A DNA stretch of 64,000 bases from Stieleria neptunia (GTDB lineage Bacteria > Planctomycetota > Planctomycetia > Pirellulales > Pirellulaceae), in NCBI RefSeq assembly GCF_007754155.1, contig NZ_CP037423.1:372001-436000 (forward strand). Reading direction: 5' to 3'. The notes under the pieces were generated by a model. That model had not been told where the DNA came from. It saw only the letters and a list, made by a program, of their open reading frames with translations, and did not search any database. Made by a program: the position numbers and the translations under genes. Numbering within the stretch: position 1 is the stretch's first letter; each line of letters begins with the position of its first letter. This document shows positions 37,857 through 46,729 of the stretch, in pieces.

Positions 37857-39334
37857 TATTTTTCGTCGTCGCCGAGCAACTTGCTGATCTTGGAGTGGAT
37901 GGCGTCGGCCGTCGCTTGTCCGGCACCGGTCTTGACCAGTTGCACGATCCCCTGGCGGTCGATCAACACCACATGCGGGATGCCACGGACGGCAAATTCG
38001 CCGGGCATTTTACTTCCTTCGGGCGTCACCAGGACGGGATGTTCGAGATCGTGATGCTCCAGAAAGCGGGCGAGCGTGCGGCGTTCTTCTTCGGGGGTGA
38101 CGTCTTCCGAGGCGCGGGAGGCGCGTTTGGTTTCTTCGTCCCAGCGAAAGTTGTAGTACTGCGTGACACCGACAATTTCGAAACCGCGATCGGCGAATTC
38201 CTCACGCCACTCTCGCAAATGCGGAAACGTTGCAATGCAAGGTCCACACCACATGGCCCAGAAGTCGAGCAGCACGACCTTTCCCTTGAGCGTCTCCGGG
38301 TCCAGTTCGATGACGTTGACCCAGGCATCGATTTCCCAATCCGGTGCGGGTTTGCCAACGAGCGAGGCAACCGGTTTGGCCGCCGCCATCCGCTCGCGGT
38401 GCAGCTCGATTCGACGAAGCGTTGCCTGGACCGATCGATTCTTGATCGCAAAACGAGCCAAACGCTTCGACACCTTCTCGATCCGCTCTTGGGTCGCGGC
38501 GGGATCCTCTTGTTTCCAGGTGGTGATCATCATCAGCTGCACCTCGGCAAAGTCGTTTTGCAGAGCGGTCGACTGGGGATAGTTTTCGAGGGCCACTTCG
38601 ACCGCCTGGTCCAATTTTTCGATGTATCCGTCACGCCACGGATCGTTGCCGCGTTCGTCGCCGGTTAGCTCGCGAAGTGTGCGGACGTAGGTTGTCATCG
38701 ACACTTCGTCTGCATCGGCGGATTCATTGATGCCGCGCAAACGATTGATTTGCATCTCGACCAACTCCTCAGCGGCTTCCGTCTCGCCCGCGTCCACCAT
38801 CATCTGAGCTTTGAGAACCGTCAATTGCGACAGCGGCAACAATAACTCGAAATTCGATTCGGCCGGCGCGTCGCCGAAAGCCTTCAACGCGTCTTCGACG
38901 GCCGACCGTAGGGCTTCATCGTTGCCCGATTGATCGGCGACCTCCCGCATACTTTGGATCGTCATCCAGGCACCGAACAGATTCTTGCTCTGGTCGGCGC
39001 GTTTCAGGTAGAAATCGAGCAGTTTGCGAAATTGTGCGATCGCTTTCTGGTCATCTTGCTGGTCCGAAAACCGCGATGCCAGACTGTGGCGAAGCACATG
39101 ATGGTCCTCGGAATCGGGATTTTCGGCGATTTTCGAATCAAGAAACTCCACCGCGCCCTGCAGATCGTCGTCCATCCGCTCGCGCAGTTCGGCGTGCAGC
39201 ATTCGAAAGGCATCCAGCCCCGGGTCCTGTGCGCGGAGCAGCCCAATGCCTGGCAGCGTGCAGCAAAGGTAAATCACGAAGCCGACAAGGGCCGCTGGCA
39301 GCACAAAACGATTGCGAAAGCGAAGCATGATCAT
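37856..39334 (-). CDS. TlpA/ResA-type thioredoxin-fold protein with long helical N-terminal part
   Basis: The 492-residue protein begins at ATG 39334, with AGGA four bases upstream; an ATG two codons later is equally usable. A signal or anchor segment (FVLPAALVGFVIYLCCTLPGIG) is followed by about 300 alpha-helical residues that look like tetratricopeptide-type repeats (KAIAQFRKLLDFYLKRADQS). The C-terminal 150 residues are a thioredoxin fold: GKVVLLDFWAMWCGPCIATF with the WCGPC redox site, IVGVTQYYNF and GIPHVVLIDRQG with the cis-Pro. TlpA-like proteins reduce disulfides outside the cytoplasm, often for cytochrome c maturation, which would fit the convergent nrfHA genes, although this is only positional inference. 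Confidence 0.88.
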   Translation of the reverse strand: MIMLRFRNRFVLPAALVGFVIYLCCTLPGIGLLRAQDPGLDAFRMLHAELRERMDDDLQGAVEFLDSKIAENPDSEDHHVLRHSLASRFSDQQDDQKAIAQFRKLLDFYLKRADQSKNLFGAWMTIQSMREVADQSGNDEALRSAVEDALKAFGDAPAESNFELLLPLSQLTVLKAQMMVDAGETEAAEELVEMQINRLRGINESADADEVSMTTYVRTLRELTGDERGNDPWRDGYIEKLDQAVEVALENYPQSTALQNDFAEVQLMMITTWKQEDPAATQERIEKVSKRLARFAIKNRSVQATLRRIELHRERMAAAKPVASLVGKPAPDWEIDAWVNVIELDPETLKGKVVLLDFWAMWCGPCIATFPHLREWREEFADRGFEIVGVTQYYNFRWDEETKRASRASEDVTPEEERRTLARFLEHHDLEHPVLVTPEGSKMPGEFAVRGIPHVVLIDRQGIVQLVKTGAGQATADAIHSKISKLLGDDEK

Positions 39335-39465
39335 CAATTCCTGCCGGGGCATCAGGGGGACGAAGGAGTCATCTTAGGCCTGCGGCATCGTCCAGAGCAA
39401 GCAGATTCCTCGGGCGCCAACTATGCTAGACTGCCCAGCTTTGTTTCGCTTAGAGACTCTATTCC

Positions 39466-42400
39466 GTGTTCGATTCGTATCGCATGAACAACCAACCACG
39501 TCGTCGCCCTGTCAACCAAAATGCCCTGGCCACGAAACGTCGTGATCAAAATCCACTGACGCTTGAATGGCTCGAACCGCGACGATTGCTTGCTCAATTG
39601 TTGTTGTCCACGCCGGACGCCATGGAAAACGACGACCACGTGACCATCAATGTCTCTTTGGCGGAAGCTCAGGTTCAGCCCGTGGAAGTCCTCTTTGACA
39701 CGATCGATTCCGGCGCGGTCGGGGGACGGGACTTTGTGCCGGTGACGGGTCAGCGACTGACGTTTTCACCGGGCCAAACGGTCAAGTCGGTCGACGTCGA
39801 TTTACTGGACAATGCACTGCGCGACGGGGATCTCAGCTTCGGCGTGCGCGTCGCGATCGTCGATGACGATGGGGGACGCGTGGTCGCCGACCAGCAAGGG
39901 TTTTCGCCACCCGGGGATCTGTTTGTCGATTGGCTGGAAACGAGCCCGGACGGATCCATGATCGTTTATGGTGCCCGACGAACGACATCCCACGCGATTC
40001 TCTCGGTACCAACCGACGGTTCGAGGGCTCCCATCGAGTTGGCACGCTATGATGACGATTTTTACAAAACCGTTCAGACACACCGATTTTCTGCCGACGG
40101 CCAGTGGCTGATCTATTCGGGTGACCTTGAGACCGATGGAAAATCGGACGTCTACATCGTCCCTGCCGACGGATCGATGAATCCGATGCGAGTACCGAGC
40201 GATCTCAGTTCGGGCGTCTTGTCGAGCTTCACCTTGGCTCCCGATGGCGAACGCTTCGTGTACAGCTGGACGCCCGACGGTGAAGATGCATCGATGATGT
40301 ACTCCGCCCGGCTGGATGATTCCTCGCCGGCTATCCCGATCAACAACTTGCCGCCGTTCTATGGCACCGTCGATTTCACGCCCGATGGCAACTCGATCGT
40401 GTTTCAGAGCCGCAACGGTGACGATCTGCGGCATTATGTTGCTGCGATGGATGGATCGTTCGAGCCCAGGCTGGTCGCCGCCGATGTACCGGGAAGCACT
40501 TGGGGTCTCGCCGGGACCATCAGCCCCGATGGCCAGACGTTGGCGTTCGCAAAACGCGACCCGAATTCCTCTCGGATCAGCAATCTATTCACATCGCGAC
40601 TGGACGGCCAAGGGGAATCGAAACGAGTCGCGTTTGACATCGGAAGCTCGTCCTTTCAGTTTTCCTCCGATGGAAAATACCTCGTTTACCGAATGGACAA
40701 GGGAATCGAGGCGCCGCACGAGTTGTTCACCGTTCCCGTCGACGGTTCCGCCGAGCCCAAGATCTTGCATCCGGAATTGACCGGTTCGCAGTGGGTGGAG
40801 CACGGTTTTCGAGTGATCGGCGAAGACGTGCTGTTCCGATCCAATTTTGAAAACGAATCCGACGGGTATTCAACGTATCTGGTACCGAGCGATGGCTCCC
40901 AGCCTCCACGCAAATTGCTCGACCCCATCGAAGGCAGGGCGATCGACAAGATCACTCTGTCACCCGACGGAAAACACATCGTCTTCCAGGCCATTGAATT
41001 CCGTGATCCGGAGGACGACCTGGTGGAAATTTTCAGCGTCCCACTGGACGGTTCCCAGCCGCCGAAAAAGCTCAACGGCGACTTCGTGGTCGGCGGAGCG
41101 ATCCCTCGCTTTGCACCGTTCCTTTTCAGCACGGACGGACAAGATCTGTACTATTTCGCGGATCAACTGGTCGATGATCAGCTGGAGTTGTTCGTCGTCC
41201 CGGTCGATGGTCGGTCCCAAGCGTCGCGGATCAACCCACTGCTGCCGAGTGAATTTGATGTCAGCTGGACAGCCGTCGCTGCCACCGAGACGGGCCTTGC
41301 CTACGGCGTCCGGCAGGGCTCGTTTGCTCCCCACGTCATCTACAGCAGTCAGCTCCATCAATCCGGCGAAGTTCAAATCTTCGACGACGAAGGAGAGGTC
41401 GCCGATTTCGGCGATGCCCCCGAAGGATTGCCCGATGGGCTCGGTCAATCTTACCCGGTGACACTTTCGCAAAATGGTGCCCGGCACAACGTCACGGAAC
41501 TCTTCCTGGGTGCGGGTGTTGATGTCGATTCCGATGGACACCCCACCGCAACCGCTGATCATGATGACCAGAACGAGCCGGACGAAAACCAGGGCGTGCG
41601 GTGGTTGAGCAATTTGCTCGTCACACAGACGGACACGCTGACGACCATGCAAGTGACGGCATCACAAGCAGGGAAAATCAGTATCTGGATCGACTTTGAT
41701 CGCGACGGCGACTGGGGTGATCGAATCGATGAAGTCGTGATCGCACAAGACGTCCAAGCCGGCGAAAATTTGATCCCCCTGACCATCCCGGCCGGAGCCT
41801 TCGCAGGCCCGACCGCGGCCCGAGTTCGGCTCAGCACCGCCGGGCAGACTTGGCCGACGGGGGCGGCAGCCGATGGCGAAGTCGAAGATTACTGGTTGGA
41901 TCTCATCGATGCCAAATCCGATCCAGTACCACTCGCCGTCAACCTCATTCATCCGGACGGCTACCTGAAACTGATCGCCGACCACGTCATCGTCGGAAAC
42001 GGCCAGGAACCGCCGATCTTTCAGACCGAAGGCGATTTCTCACAACTCGACGTCTCGATGCCCGCCGCCGGCGACTCCTTGACCATTGAACTTGGACAAC
42101 AGCCGAACCATCAAATTTCCATTCAGGGCAATGGCGAAATCAATCGACTCGCGTTTCGCGATCTTGACCGAGCCAATCAACAACCACTGGTTCTGGATTT
42201 TGGCGCAACCGGCGATTTCCAAACCGACAACATCGAGATGCTGGACATCGCCGACTCCGAGAGAATGCAACTCCTCGTCGAGGATTTGGCATCCATCTCA
42301 ACGGCACAGAACCTGACCGTTGTCGCCTCCTCGCGGGAACAACTGCGGTTCAATGACCGATCGGTTTGGCGGATGGGAGATGCGTTCGAGCAGGAAGGCA

Positions 42401-43035
42401 AGTTTTATCGTCAAATCGTTGCGCCCGGGACCCTCTTAAATCCCATCATGGTCGACGTCCCAAAACCTTGGCAGAACGTCGTCGAGACGACAGATGTGAA
42501 TAACGACGGCTCAACGTCGGCCATCGATGCGTTGATCGTGATCAACCGAATCGCCAGAGTTCCTGAAGTCACGCTGCCTGATCCGTTGAGCCTAACTCAA
42601 TGGCCCGGCGACTACTACGATTCCAACGGAGACCAGATGATTTCTCCGCTGGATGCTTTGTTCGTGATCAACACCTTGGCACGACAAGCCGAGGGTGAGC
42701 GTGCTGCAGAATCGGAACAAGTGACGCCGACCCTCAGCCCGATCTCCAACCTGATCACCGATCATAGTTTCCTCCCCGCGGTCCCATCGGCAAAGGAGAG
42801 AGACGCGAGCTCGGAGACGACTTGGCGGAAAAACATTCAAACAGACAACCGAACTGGGGCGGCACTGCGAACGCTCGATGCGGGTCACGATCATCAGACT
42901 CAGCGGCATGACGATCAACCGATCTCCGATGGGACCCACACAACATCCGAGACGGAGCATCTGGCCCGAGAACAATTGAGCCTTACCTGGGCACAGTCCG
43001 TCGACCGCGCGCTCGCGACAGGTCTGCTGAACTAA
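39466..43035 (+). CDS. Large secreted LEPR-XLL protein: Calx-beta-like, WD40/PD40 repeats, GEVED and dockerin-like ends
   Basis: The 1189-residue protein carries the planctomycete LEPR-XLL motif near the N-terminus (LTLEWLEPRRLLAQ), preceded by a basic stretch. Next comes a Calx-beta-like domain (YVTINVSLAEAQ-type repeat, AVVDDDGG), then a long series of PD40/TolB-like blades (SPDGSMIVYGA, FSADGQWLIYSG, LSPDGKHIVFQA). A GEVED domain (IDFDRDGDWGDRIDEVVIAQ) follows, then two dockerin-type calcium loops (DVNNDGSTSAIDALIVINRI and DSNGDQMISPLDALFVINTL). Start is GTG 39466; an ATG at 39484 is an alternative. Such proteins are probably exported and cell-surface or multi-protein scaffold components. 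Function is otherwise unknown. Confidence 0.88.
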   Translation: MFDSYRMNNQPRRRPVNQNALATKRRDQNPLTLEWLEPRRLLAQLLLSTPDAMENDDHVTINVSLAEAQVQPVEVLFDTIDSGAVGGRDFVPVTGQRLTFSPGQTVKSVDVDLLDNALRDGDLSFGVRVAIVDDDGGRVVADQQGFSPPGDLFVDWLETSPDGSMIVYGARRTTSHAILSVPTDGSRAPIELARYDDDFYKTVQTHRFSADGQWLIYSGDLETDGKSDVYIVPADGSMNPMRVPSDLSSGVLSSFTLAPDGERFVYSWTPDGEDASMMYSARLDDSSPAIPINNLPPFYGTVDFTPDGNSIVFQSRNGDDLRHYVAAMDGSFEPRLVAADVPGSTWGLAGTISPDGQTLAFAKRDPNSSRISNLFTSRLDGQGESKRVAFDIGSSSFQFSSDGKYLVYRMDKGIEAPHELFTVPVDGSAEPKILHPELTGSQWVEHGFRVIGEDVLFRSNFENESDGYSTYLVPSDGSQPPRKLLDPIEGRAIDKITLSPDGKHIVFQAIEFRDPEDDLVEIFSVPLDGSQPPKKLNGDFVVGGAIPRFAPFLFSTDGQDLYYFADQLVDDQLELFVVPVDGRSQASRINPLLPSEFDVSWTAVAATETGLAYGVRQGSFAPHVIYSSQLHQSGEVQIFDDEGEVADFGDAPEGLPDGLGQSYPVTLSQNGARHNVTELFLGAGVDVDSDGHPTATADHDDQNEPDENQGVRWLSNLLVTQTDTLTTMQVTASQAGKISIWIDFDRDGDWGDRIDEVVIAQDVQAGENLIPLTIPAGAFAGPTAARVRLSTAGQTWPTGAAADGEVEDYWLDLIDAKSDPVPLAVNLIHPDGYLKLIADHVIVGNGQEPPIFQTEGDFSQLDVSMPAAGDSLTIELGQQPNHQISIQGNGEINRLAFRDLDRANQQPLVLDFGATGDFQTDNIEMLDIADSERMQLLVEDLASISTAQNLTVVASSREQLRFNDRSVWRMGDAFEQEGKFYRQIVAPGTLLNPIMVDVPKPWQNVVETTDVNNDGSTSAIDALIVINRIARVPEVTLPDPLSLTQWPGDYYDSNGDQMISPLDALFVINTLARQAEGERAAESEQVTPTLSPISNLITDHSFLPAVPSAKERDASSETTWRKNIQTDNRTGAALRTLDAGHDHQTQRHDDQPISDGTHTTSETEHLAREQLSLTWAQSVDRALATGLLN

Positions 43036-43171
43036 ACATTCGCGCCACGCAAGATGCCAGCGGGAATCCTCAGCGAGCGACAAAGTCATCACTTCGAGGC
43101 CTGATAGCGCCCTGGCCGCCCCCATCAAAGCGAACGGGTTTTCCTATACCCACCAAGCTGCCCTGTCTACC

Positions 43172-43194
43172 AAAAAGGTGTCGGACACCTTTTT
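43172..43194. repeat. Perfect 23-bp palindrome (arms AAAAAGGTGTC)
   Basis: The sequence is identical to the two palindromes at 31211-31233 and 31370-31392. Here too it lies directly beside a copied gene 3' end (next entry). The A-run/T-run design would also work as a rho-independent terminator on either strand. Confidence 0.92.
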
Positions 43195-43202
43195 CGGCGG
43201 CC

Positions 43203-43292
43203 GCAGATCGATTGGCCCTGGATTGGGCGCAATCCGTCGATCGTGCGATCGCCACAGGCCTGTCGAGCTAAACACCGGGCCACGCGAGGAAT
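43203..43292 (+). pseudogene. Diverged copy of the 3' end of the upstream LEPR-XLL gene
   Basis: Bases 43203-43292 align with 42967-43056, offset 236. The frame at 43212-43271 reads LALDWAQSVDRAIATGLSS then stop; the real gene ends LSLTWAQSVDRALATGLLN. The similarity continues past the stop codon (AAACACCGGGCCACGCGAGG against AAACATTCGCGCCACGCAAG). It has no upstream gene and is a relic, either of a tandem paralogue or of a short 3'-end duplication. Confidence 0.85.
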
Positions 43293-43378
43293 CGAAATCA
43301 CGCGGGGAGATTTGCGAATGTAGAATGGTTGCCGATTGGACGTTGAGATTCATTTTAGACGCGTTGTGAGGATTGAAA

Positions 43379-44830
43379 ATGCATCACCTGTTCCTGTTTC
43401 GCCGACTCGGCGCGGTCGCCATTTTGTTGGCCTTCGCGGCTGGGGCCTTGGGAAATGATCGGCCGAACATTTTATTGATCACGGCGGATGACCTGGGACT
43501 GCAACTTTCTTGTTACGGTGACACCGTCGCCAATACCCCAAACATCGATCGTCTGGCCGACCAGTCGGTACGCTTTCAAACCGCTTACGTCAGCCAGGCC
43601 TCGTGCAGCCCCTCGCGCTCGTCGATGTTCACCGGACTTTATCCGCACGGGAACGGACAATACGGGTTGCTGAACGCCAACCTCGGCTTTCGCGTTCACG
43701 AACCACTCGTCGATGCATTGTTGCCCAACGTCCTCAAGGGCCATGGCTATCGGACCGGCATCATCGGCAAACTGCACGTCGGCCCTGAAAAAGCATTCGC
43801 CTTTGACATGCGACACGGCGAAGGGTTCGGCGGCCGAGACGTCCGGCTGCAAATCGATTTCGCACGCGAGTTTCTGACACAGTCCGGCGACGAACCCTGG
43901 TTCTTGATGTTCAACCTGTTCGATCCGCACGTGGCGCGACAGCGGTTGCCCGACGGCCGCCGCGGACCGCAGTTCTTTCCCGACTCGGTCAAGGGATTGC
44001 CGACGAAGGTGCTCGGCCCCGATGACGTCGCGGCTTGGCCGTGGCAACGGATCGACACGCCGGAGCAGCGACAAAAGATCGCCGGCTATTACAACTGCGT
44101 GCACCGCATCGACGCGGCCATCGGGATGCTGGAATCCGTGCTGCAGCAGACCGGCAACTGGGACAACACGCTGATCGTCTTTCTCGGCGATCACGGCCCG
44201 CCGTTCACGCGTGGAAAGACCAGTTGTTACGAATCCGGGCTCCGCGTCCCGTTCCTGGTCCGTTGGCCCGGCGTCTCGCAGCCCCATGCCTCCGATCGGC
44301 TGGTCAGCAGCGTCGACATCTACCCGACGATCATGGACGCGGCCGGGATTGAATTGCCGTCACCGATGCACGGCCGCTCACTCCGCGGCGTCTTAAAGAC
44401 GCAGAACGAACCGTCCGATTGGCGGAGCACGTTGGTCGGCGAATTTCATTTCCACGGCGCGACACCGTTCTTTCCACGACGAGCGATCACCGATGGAAGG
44501 TACAAATTGATTCACAACCTGCGGGCGAGCGAGACGACGGCCTCAGAATCGGTCGACGGAGATCGCGCCTACGCCGAAGCACAAACGTTGCCAGAAGACC
44601 ACCCGGCGCGCGAGGCAATGCAGCGGCTTAAACATCCGCCGGAGTGGGAACTGTACGATCTAGAAACCGACCCGGTTGAATTCCAGATCCGGGCCGGGGA
44701 CGCCGAATTGGCGAACATCCAATCGCGACTTCAGCTTGCGTTGCAGCAGTGGCAAGAGCAAACCGAGGACCCCTTCGTTGACGCTGAGTTCCGGAAATCG
44801 ATTGAAGAACGCTACAAGCCGAGCCCATAG
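43379..44830 (+). CDS. Secreted type I sulfatase
   Basis: The 483-residue protein starts at ATG 43379, with GAGGA a few bases upstream; a TTG two codons earlier is less likely. A signal peptide (VAILLAFAAGALG) precedes RPNILLITADDLGLQLSCYGD (metal-binding Asp pair). The formylglycine motif is CSPSR (SCSPSRSSMFTGLYPHGNG), followed by GIIGKLHVGPE (active-site Lys/His), DHGPPFTRGKTSCYESGLRVPF (metal Asp, His and catalytic Lys) and DIYPTIMDAAGIELP. It resembles heparan N-sulfatase-like enzymes more than arylsulfatases. Sulfate release from an external glycan is expected. It is monocistronic as far as can be seen. Confidence 0.93.
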   Translation: MHHLFLFRRLGAVAILLAFAAGALGNDRPNILLITADDLGLQLSCYGDTVANTPNIDRLADQSVRFQTAYVSQASCSPSRSSMFTGLYPHGNGQYGLLNANLGFRVHEPLVDALLPNVLKGHGYRTGIIGKLHVGPEKAFAFDMRHGEGFGGRDVRLQIDFAREFLTQSGDEPWFLMFNLFDPHVARQRLPDGRRGPQFFPDSVKGLPTKVLGPDDVAAWPWQRIDTPEQRQKIAGYYNCVHRIDAAIGMLESVLQQTGNWDNTLIVFLGDHGPPFTRGKTSCYESGLRVPFLVRWPGVSQPHASDRLVSSVDIYPTIMDAAGIELPSPMHGRSLRGVLKTQNEPSDWRSTLVGEFHFHGATPFFPRRAITDGRYKLIHNLRASETTASESVDGDRAYAEAQTLPEDHPAREAMQRLKHPPEWELYDLETDPVEFQIRAGDAELANIQSRLQLALQQWQEQTEDPFVDAEFRKSIEERYKPSP

Positions 44831-45046
44831 AGTGAAGCTGCGTGTACGCGCAGCAGATGGAGAGATGGCAGAAAAATGGTGGGCAGGAAAATGAAAGGAC
44901 GGCCGCCAAGATAGACCGCCAGAATCACTGGCAAATCAGCAATGTGGTCTTCATTCGCAGAAAACAGCGCATCTCGATGAGCCCACCGGCGTCGGCCGCC
45001 GGAGCGCTGGATGACGCATTCGGGTCGGACGGTCTATATTGTAGAA

Positions 45047-45286
45047 ATGAGCTTTGCACCCAAACACGACTTTCACCAATTCGAAGCTGCGATCGCGATG
45101 GCGCGTCTAGACGTTGAACGGCAGGCGAGTCCGATGCAGAAGGCAGAGCGTTTCGCTGAATTGGTCTCCCTCTCCCGGTGCGCAGAGAAACCAGATGCGC
45201 TCTTGGTCGATCGCCAGAACCGGTGGCTGATCGAAAAACTTCCGATTCGGCTTCGAGAGATTGCAGCGTTCAACTCGGAAGATTAG
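45047..45286 (+). CDS. Small protein upstream of a nucleotidyltransferase relic (possible antitoxin-type partner)
   Basis: The 79-residue protein from ATG 45047 reads MSFAPKHDFHQFEAAIAMARL and then helices MQKAERFAELVSLSR and RWLIEKLPIRLREIAAF. No family is recognised with certainty. Its stop is three bases before the start of the broken nucleotidyltransferase frame, a spacing typical of two-gene toxin-antitoxin or accessory modules with nucleotidyltransferases of the AbiEii kind. It may be the small companion of such a module that survives after the partner decayed. Confidence 0.6.
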   Translation: MSFAPKHDFHQFEAAIAMARLDVERQASPMQKAERFAELVSLSRCAEKPDALLVDRQNRWLIEKLPIRLREIAAFNSED

Positions 45287-45289
45287 GCG

Positions 45290-45746
45290 TTGAAACAAAT
45301 GTTGATCGAGGTGCTGGCCAAATTCGCAGGCGAGTTGGAGAGGCGAAGCTTTCGCTACGCGTTGATCAGCGGACTTGCCGCTTCGATGAGGGGGCGGATT
45401 CGAGCAACGGAAGATCTTGACCTCATTTTACTGTGCAACTTGGATCAGGCATTGGCTTTGGCGCGGTCACTTGGCAATCGGTCTTTCTGGGTTTGAGAAA
45501 GAAATCGTCGAACGGGCAGATCCGATTATCGTTGAGGGGCACGAAATTTTCGTGGCGACTCCAGAGGATCTGATAGTGCTGAAGGTTCTGGCGGGCCGTC
45601 AACGAGACCTGCAAGATGTAAAGGGCATCGTGGAAATTCAAGGCGAGCGGCTCGATTGGGGATACTGTCTCGCGGCTGCAAAACGCTTAGAGTCGGCTGT
45701 CGACGTTGATTTGGTGCAGCAAGTAGAACGCCTTCGAACCAGCTAA
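45290..45746 (+). pseudogene. Nucleotidyltransferase (AbiEii-like fold), frameshifted and internally deleted
   Basis: The first frame starts at TTG 45290 and shows the nucleotidyltransferase signature RYALISGLAASMRGRIRATEDLDLI (second Asp pair), then stops at 45496. The continuation in a different frame from about 45475 reads LAIGLSGFEKEIVERADPI, then TPEDLIVLKVLAGRQRDLQDV and a helical end to 45746. In intact family members about 60 residues separate the TxDxD motif from the VDLxxxxxGFE segment. Here only about 22 remain, so roughly 40 codons appear to have been deleted together with a frame change. The protein can no longer have an intact catalytic core. Confidence 0.75.
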
Positions 45747-45920
45747 TTCGATGCTCCGGCGGCCGATTCCGGTGCAGGTTCTGCAGTTCGTGTTGCGTGT
45801 GTTCTATTGATCCTGAATTTGCGGTGTTTCGGAAGCGGAAAGACTGATTAATCGAGAAATGGGAGCACGGTCGCCTTAGACGAATCGGCGCCCCGGGTCT
45901 CTCCCAGCTTGAACACCGTT

Positions 45921-46451
45921 TCACACAGGTGCGCTGGCTGATTTTGCGCGAACGTGTAGGACGACTAAGGCGATGAAGGCAGCCAATGCGATGTACCGGA
46001 TCACGCCGGCTTCAAAGACGACGGTTGCGCATCCGAGGATGGTCGCCAAGAAAACGTAAAGCGTTCGGTCGATTACCTTTTCACGACGACCCGTGGTGAC
46101 GAGTGCGATGCTGTAGCAGAGCCAGGACATGGCGAACAGAAAATTGACGTACACGCCCCAACCCGCGCGTATTCCAGTCACGCGGAATGACTCGCGGGCC
46201 GTCACCTCGATCGCATCGCGATGGCTCCATTGATGGACGAATCCGTAGCTTGCCGCAATATGAATGCACAACAACAAGGAGCCCACCAACCACAGCCATC
46301 CGTAAGCCGCTTCGACTGCTCGGGGACGCGTCGGCAAGGCCGTAGATGCCTTGCCCGGTCTTGCGGACAGTAATCGACAAAATGCTCCCGCAAACCACGC
46401 AACGCAAGCCAACCAAACGGAAACCCGAACCAGCAGGAACTCGAACATCAC
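45921..46451 (-). CDS. Small hypothetical integral membrane protein
   Basis: The 176-residue protein has about five membrane helices (VWLACVAWFAGAFCRLL, YGWLWLVGSLLLCIHIAASYG, YVNFLFAMSWLCYSIALVTTG, LYVFLATILGCATVVFEAGV, YIALAAFIALVVLHV). A histidine in the second helix and conserved-looking HQWSHRDAIEVTARESFRVTG in the loop before helix three are noted. No family is recognised. Start MMF at 46451 or the next Met. It stands alone and converges on the nucleotidyltransferase relic. Confidence 0.7.
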   Translation of the reverse strand: MMFEFLLVRVSVWLACVAWFAGAFCRLLSARPGKASTALPTRPRAVEAAYGWLWLVGSLLLCIHIAASYGFVHQWSHRDAIEVTARESFRVTGIRAGWGVYVNFLFAMSWLCYSIALVTTGRREKVIDRTLYVFLATILGCATVVFEAGVIRYIALAAFIALVVLHVRAKSASAPV

Positions 46452-46567
46452 AGCGATGATATTGCCAAATTCGAGGAATCGATCAACCTGGATTGTACAT
46501 CACAATTTGGCAATCTCGGAACTGACGGTGGTTGGTCCAGCCATCGCTTCGAAGGGTCCCGCGATCG

Positions 46568-46614
46568 ATAGGACCAAGAGGACAAATGGGACCCATGTGT
46601 CCTCTATGTCCTAT
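46568..46614. repeat. Long hairpin with GGAC/GTCC repeats
   Basis: ATAGGACCAAGAGGACA (46568-46584) pairs with TGTCCTCTATGTCCTAT (46598-46614) apart from a two-base mismatch. GGACC-type tetramers continue outside (GGTCCCATT). It lies in the gap between the divergent-facing membrane protein gene and the end of argH, and resembles a dispersed repeat that is distinct from the other families in the window. Confidence 0.8.
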
Positions 46615-46706
46615 AGGTCCCATTGCACGGTTGTTATCCCGGCGAGCAACGTACGACCGATCAAACGGGGCGAACCCACCGATGGCACGCGACGTCAGCC
46701 GCGGAT

Positions 46707-46729
46707 GACAGGCTGGAAGCCTATTCCAC
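46707..46729. repeat. Half copy of the family 2 palindrome, overlapping the argH stop
   Basis: GACAGGCTGGAAGCCTATTC and its last three bases match one arm of family 2, with one change. The other arm is missing. The TAG stop and last codons of argH (Asn-Val-Glu-stop) lie within it, so the repeat supplies the gene's 3' end. Confidence 0.8.

Noticed and set aside
44865..44895. Two similar 12-mers GGCAGAAAAATG and GGCAGGAAAATG close together after the second sulfatase
   Set aside because: Only two short copies with one difference; could be a relic of a dispersed repeat, but too little to call.
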